Assembly: GCF_004770265.1 (NCBI RefSeq)
Contig: NZ_RQGQ01000014.1
Span: 62,001 to 126,000 of the forward strand
Reading direction: 5' to 3'
Length of the DNA stretch: 64,000 nt
Origin: Leptospira congkakensis
GTDB lineage: Bacteria > Spirochaetota > Leptospiria > Leptospirales > Leptospiraceae
Below, in pieces: positions 42,468-50,336 of this stretch (its first letter is position 1; each line of letters opens with the position of its first letter). The notes below the pieces were generated by a model that ran no database searches, was not told where the DNA came from, and saw nothing but the letters and a program-made list of their open reading frames with translations. A program made the translations under genes and the position numbers.

Positions 42468-43201
42468 AAACTTTCCATGATTTCCTTGAGTTTAGGGTCA
42501 ACTGGTTCTTGTTTTGTGGGCGTTTGTTTTTGTTTGATGGTTGGTGCCGGTGGTTCAGGTTCCAGAGTTGGATCTGCAGGAGAACTTTCGTTATACCCGG
42601 AAAGAGTTTCCAAACGAGTAAAAAATTCTGTTAAAGAATTTCTTCCCAATTGGTTCAATTGATCTTCCCGATTCCCACGAAATCCATTATAAGGAACGTA
42701 CCAAATCAAAGGAACAACGAAAAGAATACTCCCTGTTAAATAACAATTGGTCACTCGAGAATCAATTTCATCATAATAAGAAAACTCTTCTTCGGATTGG
42801 CCTTGGATTTGGATTCGCGCTTTCATCCGCACAAAAGTTAAATTTTTAGAACATCTGTCGAGAGAAACTAACTGGTATTCATCGACAAAAATTTTACCAC
42901 CACGACCAAGTAACAAAGGAAACCGATTCCCTCGAATGGAAAGTTCCTTACGAATCAAATAGGACAAAGGACCGTATTCATTGGGGAGTCCTTCTGGATT
43001 GGCAAAATACCCATCATAAACCCCCATTTTCATTCGGTTTTCCTCTTTGACTTTGATTTCAATATGATCCATTTTTTTGACAAATTCAAAGGGAGATTCT
43101 TTGGGAAAGGGCCTATACACTCGAAGGGAAATCCCACAACTAGATACAAAAAACGAAACGAAAACAATAATGATAAAATGAAACCTTAGTTTAAAAAACA
43201 T
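42464..43201 (-). CDS. Lipoprotein, unknown function
   Basis: 245 residues from ATG 43201, chosen because it gives a clean lipoprotein signal (IIIVFVSFFVSSC). The longer frame to 43273 would run deep into the upstream outer-membrane gene. The mature part ends in a Pro/Thr/Gln-rich, basic tail (PAPTIKQKQTPTKQEP) suggesting an unstructured linker. The start overlaps the upstream stop by 11 nt. I do not recognise the family. Confidence 0.55.
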   Translation of the reverse strand: MFFKLRFHFIIIVFVSFFVSSCGISLRVYRPFPKESPFEFVKKMDHIEIKVKEENRMKMGVYDGYFANPEGLPNEYGPLSYLIRKELSIRGNRFPLLLGRGGKIFVDEYQLVSLDRCSKNLTFVRMKARIQIQGQSEEEFSYYDEIDSRVTNCYLTGSILFVVPLIWYVPYNGFRGNREDQLNQLGRNSLTEFFTRLETLSGYNESSPADPTLEPEPPAPTIKQKQTPTKQEPVDPKLKEIMESL

Positions 43202-44444
43202 AAGTATACCCAATGAAAATATTCGAAATGGCGTAAATCCGAGAAGAACGTTTGTCTGTTCCATCTGCTTCATAGAATGCAGAACTTAAATAATAATCCC
43301 GAACCCCTGAAAGAAAGGACTCCTCATTCAACGACCGAATCCCTGGTGCAGAAGATTCATTCGCTCTCCAAATGTATTGGATTGCTTGAATTCCTATTTG
43401 AAATTTATGATGTGTGAGAGGTTGCCAATTGGCCTGGGCCAAAATATCGATTCCTACAACTGATGTCTGGAGTGGTTTTTCTGAAAATAAAGAATACGCT
43501 TCTCCTCTCGACACTTGGGATTCTGCAAATCGAGAAAGACCTCCGTTTCCAGTCATGATATCCCTTCGATAATTCAGTCTACCTAGAGGAGTCACAAACA
43601 TATCCCCTCCTATATCATAAGAAAAATCATCCTGAACCCTATGATAAAACCGAAATCCAGCACTCGGTGCTATGTATTGCATGGTATCTCGCATAATACC
43701 AGTTTGTCCCAATGATTGTGAGGAAAAAACAGAATTGGTTTGAAAAGCTCCTGTTCGAATTCCAAAATCCCAACTATATCCAAAATCCTTTGAATACTCT
43801 TCGTAAATCTTAACAACTAATTTATGTTCAGCGCTATTTAGCCGATCGGAATGGTAGGCAGACTGTGCTCCACCAATAAATCCATAAGAAAGATAATCAT
43901 TTGAAGTCTGAAATTGGAAATAAACATATTCCAATCCCCATTTTGCAGATTTGTGTTTGTATGCCACTTTCGGGGAAAAGGAACTGGATCCCTTTTGTTT
44001 TTCTATATCATAAGTAAAAGGAAGGGATCGGATATTCTGATAACCCATCGCCGAACGAGGAAAATACGGAGTTCCTGCTTGAAATGTTACTCGTCCATCA
44101 TCGTTTGCCCAATCGTTTCCAGAAGTGAAAAAACCACCCTGCCCCATAAGCCTGAATCCAATTTCCCAAGTTCCTTGATTGAATTCTAAGGATCCATTAT
44201 TGGTAGCAGGGAGATTCGAAGTGATGGGATAATCGGGTTCGTGGTTTTTTTTGCGAAACTGGTTTTCGCGAAGTCCTTTGATTTTAGTGCGAAGTTCAGC
44301 TGCTTTTTTAGGGAACCCACGTTCCTCATAGGATTCCGCCTCTAATTCCAATTTTGTGGCTTTCGTTTCCCTAGCCAAAAGAAGATCAGGTCTTAAGGCC
44401 AAAGAAACTAAAACAAAGAAGTAGAGAACAGAAATCCGTTTCAC
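43191..44444 (-). CDS. Outer-membrane beta-barrel-like protein
   Basis: 417 residues with a signal peptide (cleavage after LLLA, near residue 24). A short charged helical segment (about 28-60) follows, then many alternating beta strands (WGLEYVYFQFQT, WDFGIRTGAFQT, FQIGIQAIQYIW). It ends in aromatic Phe (IFIGYTYVF), the usual last-strand signal for BamA insertion. Substrate or role unknown. It is in operon with two lipoproteins, which could be part of the same envelope assembly. It follows speE by 6 nt. Confidence 0.65.
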   Translation of the reverse strand: MKRISVLYFFVLVSLALRPDLLLARETKATKLELEAESYEERGFPKKAAELRTKIKGLRENQFRKKNHEPDYPITSNLPATNNGSLEFNQGTWEIGFRLMGQGGFFTSGNDWANDDGRVTFQAGTPYFPRSAMGYQNIRSLPFTYDIEKQKGSSSFSPKVAYKHKSAKWGLEYVYFQFQTSNDYLSYGFIGGAQSAYHSDRLNSAEHKLVVKIYEEYSKDFGYSWDFGIRTGAFQTNSVFSSQSLGQTGIMRDTMQYIAPSAGFRFYHRVQDDFSYDIGGDMFVTPLGRLNYRRDIMTGNGGLSRFAESQVSRGEAYSLFSEKPLQTSVVGIDILAQANWQPLTHHKFQIGIQAIQYIWRANESSAPGIRSLNEESFLSGVRDYYLSSAFYEADGTDKRSSRIYAISNIFIGYTYVF

Positions 44445-44450
44445 AAAGTT

Positions 44451-45296
44451 TTAACCTTTTCTTTTGATATAAGCTTTTGCAAATTCGGGAAGTACAAAAG
44501 CAGCCTTGTGAATTTCTGGACTATAGTATTTGAGTCCTTTAGGAACACGTTTCGGATCTGGTGTTACCGAATATGGATCAATCGCATTCGATAAAAAAGT
44601 AAATCCAATGATTCCAGAAGGATAAGTAGGAATCGTCGTGTAATAGTAACCATACTCAGGAAAAATTTTCGGGATAAAATCAAAAAGTGAGGAAATCACA
44701 TCGCCATGATACCAAAAAGATTCTGCTTGTGTCGCAATGATTCCTGTAGGTTTTAATGCACTTGCCATATCTCTGAAAAATGGTTCCTTAAATAAAACTT
44801 CCGCAGGACCAACAGGATCACTTGAATCCACGAGGATCACATCAAAACGACCTTTGTTGTCTCGCGCAAATTTAGCACCGTCATCATAATAATGGATCAC
44901 TTTTGGATCTTTCATAGCATCCGCACATTCAGGAAAATATTTATAACTAATATCTACAACTGCTTTGTCAATCTCGCATAACACAACTTCTTTGACAGAG
45001 GGGTGTTTTAAAACTTCACGAACAGTTCCCCCGTCTCCCCCACCGATCACCAAAACTGATTCTGGGTTAGGATGGCTCATCATTGGAATATGTGCAATCA
45101 TTTCATGATAAGAATGTTCATCTTTATTGGTAACCATTGTTACACCGTCAAGTGTAAACATTCGTCCAAAGGATTGTGTTTCAAAAATATCGATTTTTTG
45201 GAACGGAGATTGTAGGCTTTCGATTGTTTTTGTTACCCGGTAACTCACAGCGCGGCCTTTTTCTAATTCCAATTTTTCGGTATACCAAATCTCCAT
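44451..45296 (-). CDS. speE: Spermidine synthase
   Basis: 281 residues. VLVIGGGDGGTVREVLKH is the aminopropyl-donor binding motif, DVILVDSSDPVGPAEVLF the catalytic Asp region, and YTTIPTYPSGIIGFTF a further family block. It makes spermidine from putrescine and decarboxylated SAM. AGGAG is 7 nt before ATG 45296, one of the best ribosome sites in the window. It leads a minus-strand run through the outer-membrane protein, two lipoproteins and pyrF. Confidence 0.92.
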   Translation of the reverse strand: MEIWYTEKLELEKGRAVSYRVTKTIESLQSPFQKIDIFETQSFGRMFTLDGVTMVTNKDEHSYHEMIAHIPMMSHPNPESVLVIGGGDGGTVREVLKHPSVKEVVLCEIDKAVVDISYKYFPECADAMKDPKVIHYYDDGAKFARDNKGRFDVILVDSSDPVGPAEVLFKEPFFRDMASALKPTGIIATQAESFWYHGDVISSLFDFIPKIFPEYGYYYTTIPTYPSGIIGFTFLSNAIDPYSVTPDPKRVPKGLKYYSPEIHKAAFVLPEFAKAYIKRKG

Positions 45297-45437
45297 TGAT
45301 TTCTCCTAAGGTTTCTCTCTTTAAACCAGATTTGATATAGGAATAAGAAGGTGTAGTTTTTTTTAATGTTTCTTTGTTTGTAAGCAATTAAAAATTCAAC
45401 TTGGCGGGAACTGGGTGTTTCGGTTCCATTGCCTTGT

Positions 45438-45878
45438 ATGCAGAAATATTCCCGCGTTTTTTACCTGCTTGGTTTTTTATCCATGCCACTTTTCATTTTA
45501 TTACTCGTTTTTGGTTATATCAAAATCAACGAGATGGCAAGTGAAGAAATCCATTGGGGTCATAACAAATCGTTTGCTTTTGGACAAGCTTCTCGTGAGG
45601 GAAAACTCATCCTCCTTGCCGTCACCAAATCACGTTGTGAGATGTTACAAGGATTGGAATGCGGAGAAGGAAAACCAGACCTTGGCGCTTATGTTTTACT
45701 CAACTACACTCCTCGGGACCAAGAATTCCAAACACTGATTTTGGATGACCGATTTGGTTCCTTAAAAACAGATCCCATTCCCCAATACTTTCTACTCAAT
45801 TCTTCTGGGGAAATCCGTCATATGTCAACGCAGCTTCCCAGCGTGGAAGAGATGCAAAAACTCCCCAAAAAAGAATGA
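45438..45878 (+). CDS. Membrane-anchored thioredoxin-like protein
   Basis: 146 residues from ATG 45438; an in-frame TTG at 45429 has no support. One N-terminal membrane segment (about 7-28) and a periplasmic thioredoxin-like domain. It has a first beta strand KLILLAVTKSRC, a CxxxxxxC pair (RCEMLQGLEC) instead of CxxC, a cis-Pro-type IPQYFLL, and the GEIRH hairpin usual in TlpA-like folds. The spaced Cys pair makes oxidoreductase activity doubtful. A DUF302 gene under a CsoR/CstR-like palindrome follows, which suggests a shared thiol/sulfur theme. It is divergent from speE. Confidence 0.5.
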   Translation: MQKYSRVFYLLGFLSMPLFILLLVFGYIKINEMASEEIHWGHNKSFAFGQASREGKLILLAVTKSRCEMLQGLECGEGKPDLGAYVLLNYTPRDQEFQTLILDDRFGSLKTDPIPQYFLLNSSGEIRHMSTQLPSVEEMQKLPKKE

Positions 45879-45927
45879 TCTTTTTTCTGAACTAACCAAA
45901 ATTCTCTTGCCAGTTCCTTTTGCGAGC

Positions 45928-45945
45928 CATACCCTATGGGGTATG
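45928..45945. promoter_or_regulatory. CsoR/CstR-like palindromic operator before the DUF302 gene
   Basis: CATACCCTATGGGGTATG reads as an 18-bp palindrome with one mismatched pair. Operators of the CsoR/CstR repressor family have this ATACCC...GGGTAT form. A possible -35 (TTGCCA, 45907-45912) lies 17 nt before a weak -10 (TACCCT), so the palindrome would cover the -10. It is 18 nt upstream of the DUF302 ATG. No CsoR-family gene is in the window. Confidence 0.6.
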
Positions 45946-45962
45946 CACCTTGCGGAGGATTT

Positions 45963-46352
45963 ATGTTAGGACTCACTGTTCACAGAAAAAAAAGTTTTGA
46001 AGCCACCATTACCGACACTACCGAAGCCTTAAAAAAGGAAGGGTTCGGGGTTCTGACCACTATCGACGTCAAAAACACCCTCAAAGAAAAAATCGGAGTC
46101 GATTTCAAACGTTACACCATCCTCGGAGCATGTAACCCAGGTTTTGCGCACAAAGCCCTCCAAACAACCGATGATATAGGATTGTTACTCCCCTGCAATG
46201 TTGTGGTAACCGAAGAAAAAAATGGCGAAACCAAAGTTTCTATTTTTGATCCTATGACTATGACAAAATTAGTCCAAAATCCAGAGTTGGAAAAAATAGC
46301 AAAAGAAGTACAAGAAAAATTAATTCAGGTCATCCACCACCTACACGAATGA
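45963..46352 (+). CDS. DUF302 protein
   Basis: 129 residues from ATG 45963, which has GGAGGA 5 nt upstream; the longer reading from 45936 would start inside the operator. The sequence (LGLTVHRKKSFEATITDTTE, FGVLTTIDVKNTLKEKIG, YTILGACNPGFAHKAL, GLLLPCNVVV) is a clear DUF302 domain. Two Cys sit at the ends of conserved blocks. Members often lie with sulfur, persulfide or metal-stress genes; no activity is fixed for the family. The palindrome just upstream points to repression by a CsoR/CstR-type sensor. Confidence 0.85.
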   Translation: MLGLTVHRKKSFEATITDTTEALKKEGFGVLTTIDVKNTLKEKIGVDFKRYTILGACNPGFAHKALQTTDDIGLLLPCNVVVTEEKNGETKVSIFDPMTMTKLVQNPELEKIAKEVQEKLIQVIHHLHE

Positions 46353-46434
46353 ATTTGATTTAATAATTTAGATTTTTGGAAAGTCAATTCGGGCGCCTCG
46401 CCAATGGAACTCCCTACTCGCATGTATCCATTAG

Positions 46435-46529
46435 GCGATCCCGCTTTCCACTCCAATCTTTCTGGAAAGATTTGTTATATCAAAAAGGACACTTCCACCA
46501 GAAAGGATTTCCGGTGTAATCGGTGGCGC
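46435..46529. repeat. Intergenic repeat, copy 2
   Basis: 46435-46462 is an inverted match to 7236-7263 (25/28). The following 46456-46529 resembles 47801-47875: both start ATCTTTCTGGA and contain CTTTCTGG ... CCAGAAAG inverse arms 30-32 nt apart, then ATTTCCG. AATCTTTC / GAAAGATT here form a local 8-bp hairpin. It lies between the DUF302 gene and the convergent gene at 46562, and is too degenerate to be an active element. Confidence 0.55.
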
Positions 46530-46561
46530 TTTTAGAAAAATTGGATTCTATCCACAAAACC

Positions 46562-47764
46562 CTAGTATGAGTTTGGTGTTTTCTCCTTCTTGCTTTCTGA
46601 AGGGAAAAAATTTCTGTCATTACCTTCTGTTAACGAAAACTCATGGATGTCTTTCATCAGTTGCAATCGTTTTGTTAGTGTTAGGTCACAAACTTTCATC
46701 TTAAAAAACAAATTGGGTTCGTCAAACCGATACATATTTTCCCATTTGGTTTCATAAATTCTAACCCACTGGTTTTCAAATTTTTCGGATTGAAGGACAA
46801 GATACAAAATACATTGGTCATCTTTTCCCAAAGGATAGCTTAGATACAAACTTCCAAAAGATTTTTTTGGAACTGATTGAACACTGAGCGGATAACCAAA
46901 AACAGAAAACTCCCGATCCAATCTTTCCTTGCCAATAGAAACTCTGTTCCTCCCCCATCCATAGATAATAGTGATATAAAGGATAAAACCTGAGAAAAAT
47001 ATAAACACCACACCCCAAAGAATTTGTGTGAACGAAGGGAATTTTTTTGCCGGTGCTAACCTTAAAAAATAATACACCAAACAAACCCCATACAGAAATA
47101 CAATCGCAGAACCTAAAAGATAAAGAATACTAGGAACAGGCACCCAGTCCCATTCTGTTTGGATTTTCCTTTCCCGAGTATTAAAATCTAATTTCCTTTG
47201 TTTCGATCTTTCTGCAATCCCCTTGGGAATTTCGGAAATTGAATTCAATACAGGAAGTCCAAGTAAAGTCACCAGTGCTTTTACATTTTGATTTTGTTTG
47301 TTTGATTCAAACGATCCAAGTTCTAATTCAAAACCATAAGAAGTGAGTAAACTGATATGTTTTGTTTCGGAATCAGGTTTCGGTTTCGTATCTTCTTCCT
47401 CTTCCACAAAAGCAGAATCGGGGAGAACAATGAAAAATTGAAATTCGGAAAAAGGAATTTGGAGGTTTGTAGATTCTTTGGTAATCGTTATTTTCCGAGA
47501 GACTCTATCTAAAAAAATAGAAGTTTTTTCGGTTCCGAGCGGTATGAGAAGGCCAACGGTAAACCAAAAAATCCCACTCACAAACATGATAAAGGGGTGG
47601 TTGAAATTGGGATCTTCCACCGGTTTTTTCTTTATCAGGCTCGGAAGAGCAAATAAAATAAATATAGATCCAACCAAGAGGAGAAAGACTTTGATTGCAA
47701 TAAATGCAATCGAAACTCCCCCGTCTTCGATTTGGATCCCATTGTTTAAAATCACAAAATTCAT
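46562..47764 (-). CDS. Membrane protein of unknown function
   Basis: 400 residues. Two hydrophobic segments at the N-terminus (about 18-40 and 55-78), two more in the middle (about 215-240 and 255-280), and two similar beta-rich soluble parts after each pair (ISIGKERLDREFSVFGYPL-like and ITITKESTNLQIPFSEFQF). This suggests an internal duplication of a TM-pair plus PH-like domain. No motif pointing to an activity. It is flanked on both sides by copies of an intergenic repeat. Confidence 0.6.
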   Translation of the reverse strand: MNFVILNNGIQIEDGGVSIAFIAIKVFLLLVGSIFILFALPSLIKKKPVEDPNFNHPFIMFVSGIFWFTVGLLIPLGTEKTSIFLDRVSRKITITKESTNLQIPFSEFQFFIVLPDSAFVEEEEDTKPKPDSETKHISLLTSYGFELELGSFESNKQNQNVKALVTLLGLPVLNSISEIPKGIAERSKQRKLDFNTRERKIQTEWDWVPVPSILYLLGSAIVFLYGVCLVYYFLRLAPAKKFPSFTQILWGVVFIFFSGFILYITIIYGWGRNRVSIGKERLDREFSVFGYPLSVQSVPKKSFGSLYLSYPLGKDDQCILYLVLQSEKFENQWVRIYETKWENMYRFDEPNLFFKMKVCDLTLTKRLQLMKDIHEFSLTEGNDRNFFPSESKKEKTPNSY

Positions 47765-47800
47765 ACTTTAGCTTCTATTATGCGAATCATGACTACGTCC

Positions 47801-47875
47801 ATCTTTCTGGAGGAATTTTATACCATTTTATACTTTCCAACCAGAAAGAATTTCCGCTGCCATTACCGTCGGCGG
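47801..47875. repeat. Intergenic repeat, copy 3
   Basis: Shares with 46456-46529 the ordered blocks ATCTTTCTGGA, CCAGAAAG, ATTTCCG and a GGCG-rich end; CTTTCTGG (47803-47810) and CCAGAAAG (47841-47848) are perfect inverse arms. TTCCGC / GCGGAA give a second small hairpin. It lies in the gap upstream of the 46562-47764 gene. Confidence 0.5.
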
Positions 47876-47929
47876 AATGGAAGGTTTTCAGTTTTATTTT
47901 ACTAAAATAACTCTAATTCAGACATTCCA

Positions 47930-48337
47930 TCACTTACAAAAAGCAGGTGGGTTATTTTTAGGATTTTTAATCCGAGTATAACAAACAGTCGCTCCTTCGG
48001 TGGTCATTCCAAAAAGATTCAAAGGACCTCCCACTGGATACTGAGCCGTCGAAGCAGGACCTTCTTGCCAATTGATACGATAGTTTCCTTCGGAACCTGT
48101 GATCTGCCCTTTGACCACAGAGTTTGTTTTTTTATAGCAAGATTTGATATCCCGACCGTTGCTAATGATGAGCCAAGCATTGGGATTTGGACTTGGGTCA
48201 GTGACACAATTGTTTGTTAGAACCCAATTTCCTTCTAAGATCGTTTTCGCCTCTTCCGCAGAAGTTTTATCTCCCGACTGGCAATGGAATACAAAGGCAG
48301 AAAGTGCAAACGCAAACAGAAACGTAATTTTCTTCAA
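47930..48337 (-). CDS. Lipoprotein, unknown function, ribosome site in a strong hairpin
   Basis: 135 residues with a lipoprotein signal ending FVFHC. The mature part has four Cys and an ordered beta look (GNWVLTNNCVTD, GNYRINWQEG), somewhat like small lipocalin-type or lysozyme-inhibitor-type lipoproteins. TTG 48337 is the start: AAAGGAG lies 6-7 nt upstream, and a nearer ATG (48342) gives only two codons. That Shine-Dalgarno is entirely inside the 15-bp stem at 48344-48377, so translation should depend on opening it. Confidence 0.65.
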   Translation of the reverse strand: MKKITFLFAFALSAFVFHCQSGDKTSAEEAKTILEGNWVLTNNCVTDPSPNPNAWLIISNGRDIKSCYKKTNSVVKGQITGSEGNYRINWQEGPASTAQYPVGGPLNLFGMTTEGATVCYTRIKNPKNNPPAFCK

Positions 48338-48343
48338 AACATG

Positions 48344-48377
48344 CTCCTTTGCAGAAATATATTATTTCTACAAGGAG
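48344..48377 (-). promoter_or_regulatory. 5'-UTR hairpin that sequesters the Shine-Dalgarno (RNA-thermometer-like)
   Basis: On the minus strand the 5' arm CTCCTTGTAGAAATA pairs with TATTTCTGCAAAGGAG: 15 pairs (one G-U), one bulged A and an ATA loop. The 3' arm ends with the ribosome site AAAGGAG of the lipoprotein gene, which is fully paired. The AU-rich upper half would open before the lower half. This could be a temperature- or ligand-sensitive switch; no aptamer-like element is visible. Confidence 0.6.
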
Positions 48378-48646
48378 AGATTAGATACCAAAATTGGAAA
48401 AGATTGTCAAATCTTTCTATGTTGTTTGGATTTATTTTTATATTTCTCAGGAATCTTTAGAATGATGTTCCTGATACAAAGGATCTCCACACAAAACAGG
48501 AACCAGCCGCCACCTAACGAAATTGAAATGCCTAATAATATTTTTCAGTGGAGAATGTTTTTCATTGAAATATATAAAAAATACCTTCTATATTGTTTTT
48601 GTAACGGTATTATGAAAGTTGGCATTACGTTGGAACCATCTAAAAA
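48378..48646. other. Intergenic region, divergent promoters expected
   Basis: About 270 nt between the hairpin and the ATG of the 48647 gene; it is AT-rich. Forward and reverse readings give no gene I can support. The promoters of both flanking genes must lie here. I see no -35/-10 pair good enough to place. Confidence 0.4.
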
Positions 48647-49381
48647 ATGAATTTCAGTAAACAGAAACAATGGATCATTTTAATATTTTTCTGTTTCATT
48701 GCAAAAGATACATTCGCAGAAGAAATCGAACGGAAAAAAACACAAATTCTCTTTACTCCTTGGATCATACAATCAGATAAAGGGAATCAAAACAGAGAAA
48801 TACCAAGTTCCTTCAATCTACAGATCCTTTATTCACCGTTTAAAAACATTTATTTAGGATTTATCTATGGGATTGGGAAAGGCAAAGATGAGTCCTATGG
48901 GCAGTACTATTCGAATCCTAATAGAACCAATGCCATCTATGAATTTTCACGGACCAAACAGGGCGAGACTTTTGCTTTCAACATTCAATACTATATAGCA
49001 ACTTCCATCTTTGCCAGCCTGAATTTAGGTTTAGAAAAAGGATTCACTGTAAAAAGAGAAAATTATACAAATTATTCTCAAAACAATACCAACCTGGAAC
49101 CTTACTTACATAACACATCTTTCTCTGACCGCGTTTTTAGTTCGATCGGACTCGGTTATAAAACGGAAATTTGGGATTACTTTTTGTTTGCATTGGAACT
49201 ACAATGTGGGTACATCGAAGCAGGCAGAACAAATCATAACGTAACATTTAATCCAAATTATTACGAAGGATCGTTACCCAAACAATACCAGGATTTACTC
49301 CTAAGCCAAAGTCTGAACCAATCGTACCCTAAAAATGCAACTTTTTCTCAAGTTTTAATTTCCGCTGGACTCACATTCTAA
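48647..49381 (+). CDS. Outer-membrane beta-barrel-like protein
   Basis: 244 residues with a signal peptide (to about 25, ending TFAEE). The mature protein is a series of amphipathic strands (NIYLGFIYGIGKG, FAFNIQYYIATSIF, RVFSSIGLGYKT) and ends VLISAGLTF with C-terminal Phe, as in Bam-inserted barrels. It is the size of 8- to 10-strand barrels. No binding motif seen. No Shine-Dalgarno is visible before ATG 48647. Divergent from the hairpin-controlled lipoprotein. Confidence 0.62.
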   Translation: MNFSKQKQWIILIFFCFIAKDTFAEEIERKKTQILFTPWIIQSDKGNQNREIPSSFNLQILYSPFKNIYLGFIYGIGKGKDESYGQYYSNPNRTNAIYEFSRTKQGETFAFNIQYYIATSIFASLNLGLEKGFTVKRENYTNYSQNNTNLEPYLHNTSFSDRVFSSIGLGYKTEIWDYFLFALELQCGYIEAGRTNHNVTFNPNYYEGSLPKQYQDLLLSQSLNQSYPKNATFSQVLISAGLTF

Positions 49382-49470
49382 TTGTAGCATTAAATGATTG
49401 TTAATCATATAGAATCATCATGATACTAGTAAAATTCAAATTCACAAAAACATAGAACCAGGAAAATCAG

Positions 49471-50025
49471 ATGAGAAAATTAATCATGTGGAACGTAGTC
49501 ACCCTAGATGGATATTTCGAAGGTGAAAAAAGTTGGGATCTTAGTTTTCACGGACAAGTTTACGGAAAAGAACTTGAAGAATTCAGCCTCATCCAATTGA
49601 ACTCAGCCGACTGCCTCGTGTTTGGTGCCACTACATATAAAGGTATGGCCGATTATTGGACAAATGCGAACGAAGACGAAGGAGACGTTGCCAAGTATAT
49701 GAACAGAATCCAAAAACTTGTCTGTTCCCGAACTCTCCAAACGGCAAACTGGAACAATTCAATCATTGTAAAAGATGCAGTTCTTGAAATCCCAAAATGG
49801 AAACAGGAAGGGAATGGAGATATGTTTGTATTCGGCAGTGGAAACCTTTCTGAATCTTTACTCAAAGCAAACCTATTTGATGAAATCCGATTGTGTGTAG
49901 CTCCCGTATTTTTAGGGAAAGGAAAACTTCTATTCCAAGAAGGAATCCCAGAGAAGAATTTAAATCTCATCGAAACTCGAGCCCTTACCACAGGCGGAGT
50001 CATCCTTCGGTATGGATTCCAGTAA
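49471..50025 (+). CDS. Dihydrofolate-reductase-like protein (RibD C-terminal family)
   Basis: 184 residues. LIMWNVVTLDGYFEG at the N-terminus, ADCLVFGATTYKGMADYW, GDMFVFGSGNLSESL and EIRLCVAPVFLGKGK are the blocks of the RibD-C/DHFR-like reductase family (YyaP type). These proteins bind NADPH, but the small stand-alone members have no agreed substrate. ATG 49471 follows a short leader. The gene stops 16 nt before the vapBC promoter and is probably independent of it. Confidence 0.82.
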   Translation: MRKLIMWNVVTLDGYFEGEKSWDLSFHGQVYGKELEEFSLIQLNSADCLVFGATTYKGMADYWTNANEDEGDVAKYMNRIQKLVCSRTLQTANWNNSIIVKDAVLEIPKWKQEGNGDMFVFGSGNLSESLLKANLFDEIRLCVAPVFLGKGKLLFQEGIPEKNLNLIETRALTTGGVILRYGFQ

Positions 50026-50040
50026 TGGGGAAAACAAAAC

Positions 50041-50069
50041 TTGACTGTAATACACAATTGTGATACATT
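50041..50069 (+). promoter_or_regulatory. Promoter and operator of the vapBC pair
   Basis: TTGACT (50041-50046) and TACATT (50064-50069) are spaced by exactly 17 nt, a good sigma-70 match. The spacer contains the perfect palindrome CACAATTGTG (50053-50062), a likely operator for the RHH antitoxin. Transcription would begin near 50076, at or next to the antitoxin ATG. Confidence 0.6.
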
Positions 50070-50075
50070 TTATAT

Positions 50076-50336
50076 ATGATTAGTTTGCGTCTTCCGCCTG
50101 ATTTAGAAAGAAAATTAGATGCCTTTGCAAAATCCGAGGGGAAAAGCCGTACAGAAGTCGTAAGAGATTCTATTCTGGAATATTTTAAAAATCGAAGCGA
50201 TAACAAAACTCCATTTGAACTAGGTTTAGATTTATTCGGAAAACATAATTCTGGTATTACTGATTTAGCAGAGAAACGAAAAGAATACATCCGCCAAGCG
50301 ATTGGGAAAAAAAATGAAAAACGTAGCTCTCATTGA
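50076..50336 (+). CDS. vapB: Ribbon-helix-helix antitoxin
   Basis: 86 residues. The N-terminal 45 residues are a CopG/RHH DNA-binding fold: ISLRLPPDLERKLDAFAKSE, then GKSRTEVVRDSILEYF. The remaining tail is probably the toxin-neutralising part. It overlaps the PIN-domain toxin gene by 23 nt. RHH antitoxins repress their own promoter, and a palindrome lies between the -35 and -10. The promoter places the start of the RNA near the ATG, so the message may be leaderless. Confidence 0.85.
   Translation: MISLRLPPDLERKLDAFAKSEGKSRTEVVRDSILEYFKNRSDNKTPFELGLDLFGKHNSGITDLAEKRKEYIRQAIGKKNEKRSSH

Noticed and set aside
45936..45962. Longer start for the DUF302 gene (MGYAPCGG...)
   Set aside because: It would begin within the operator and lacks a ribosome site; GGAGGA fits ATG 45963.
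48144..48650. 168-residue forward frame
   Set aside because: Its first part is antisense to the lipoprotein gene and the rest is AT-rich low-complexity text; it overlaps the next real start.
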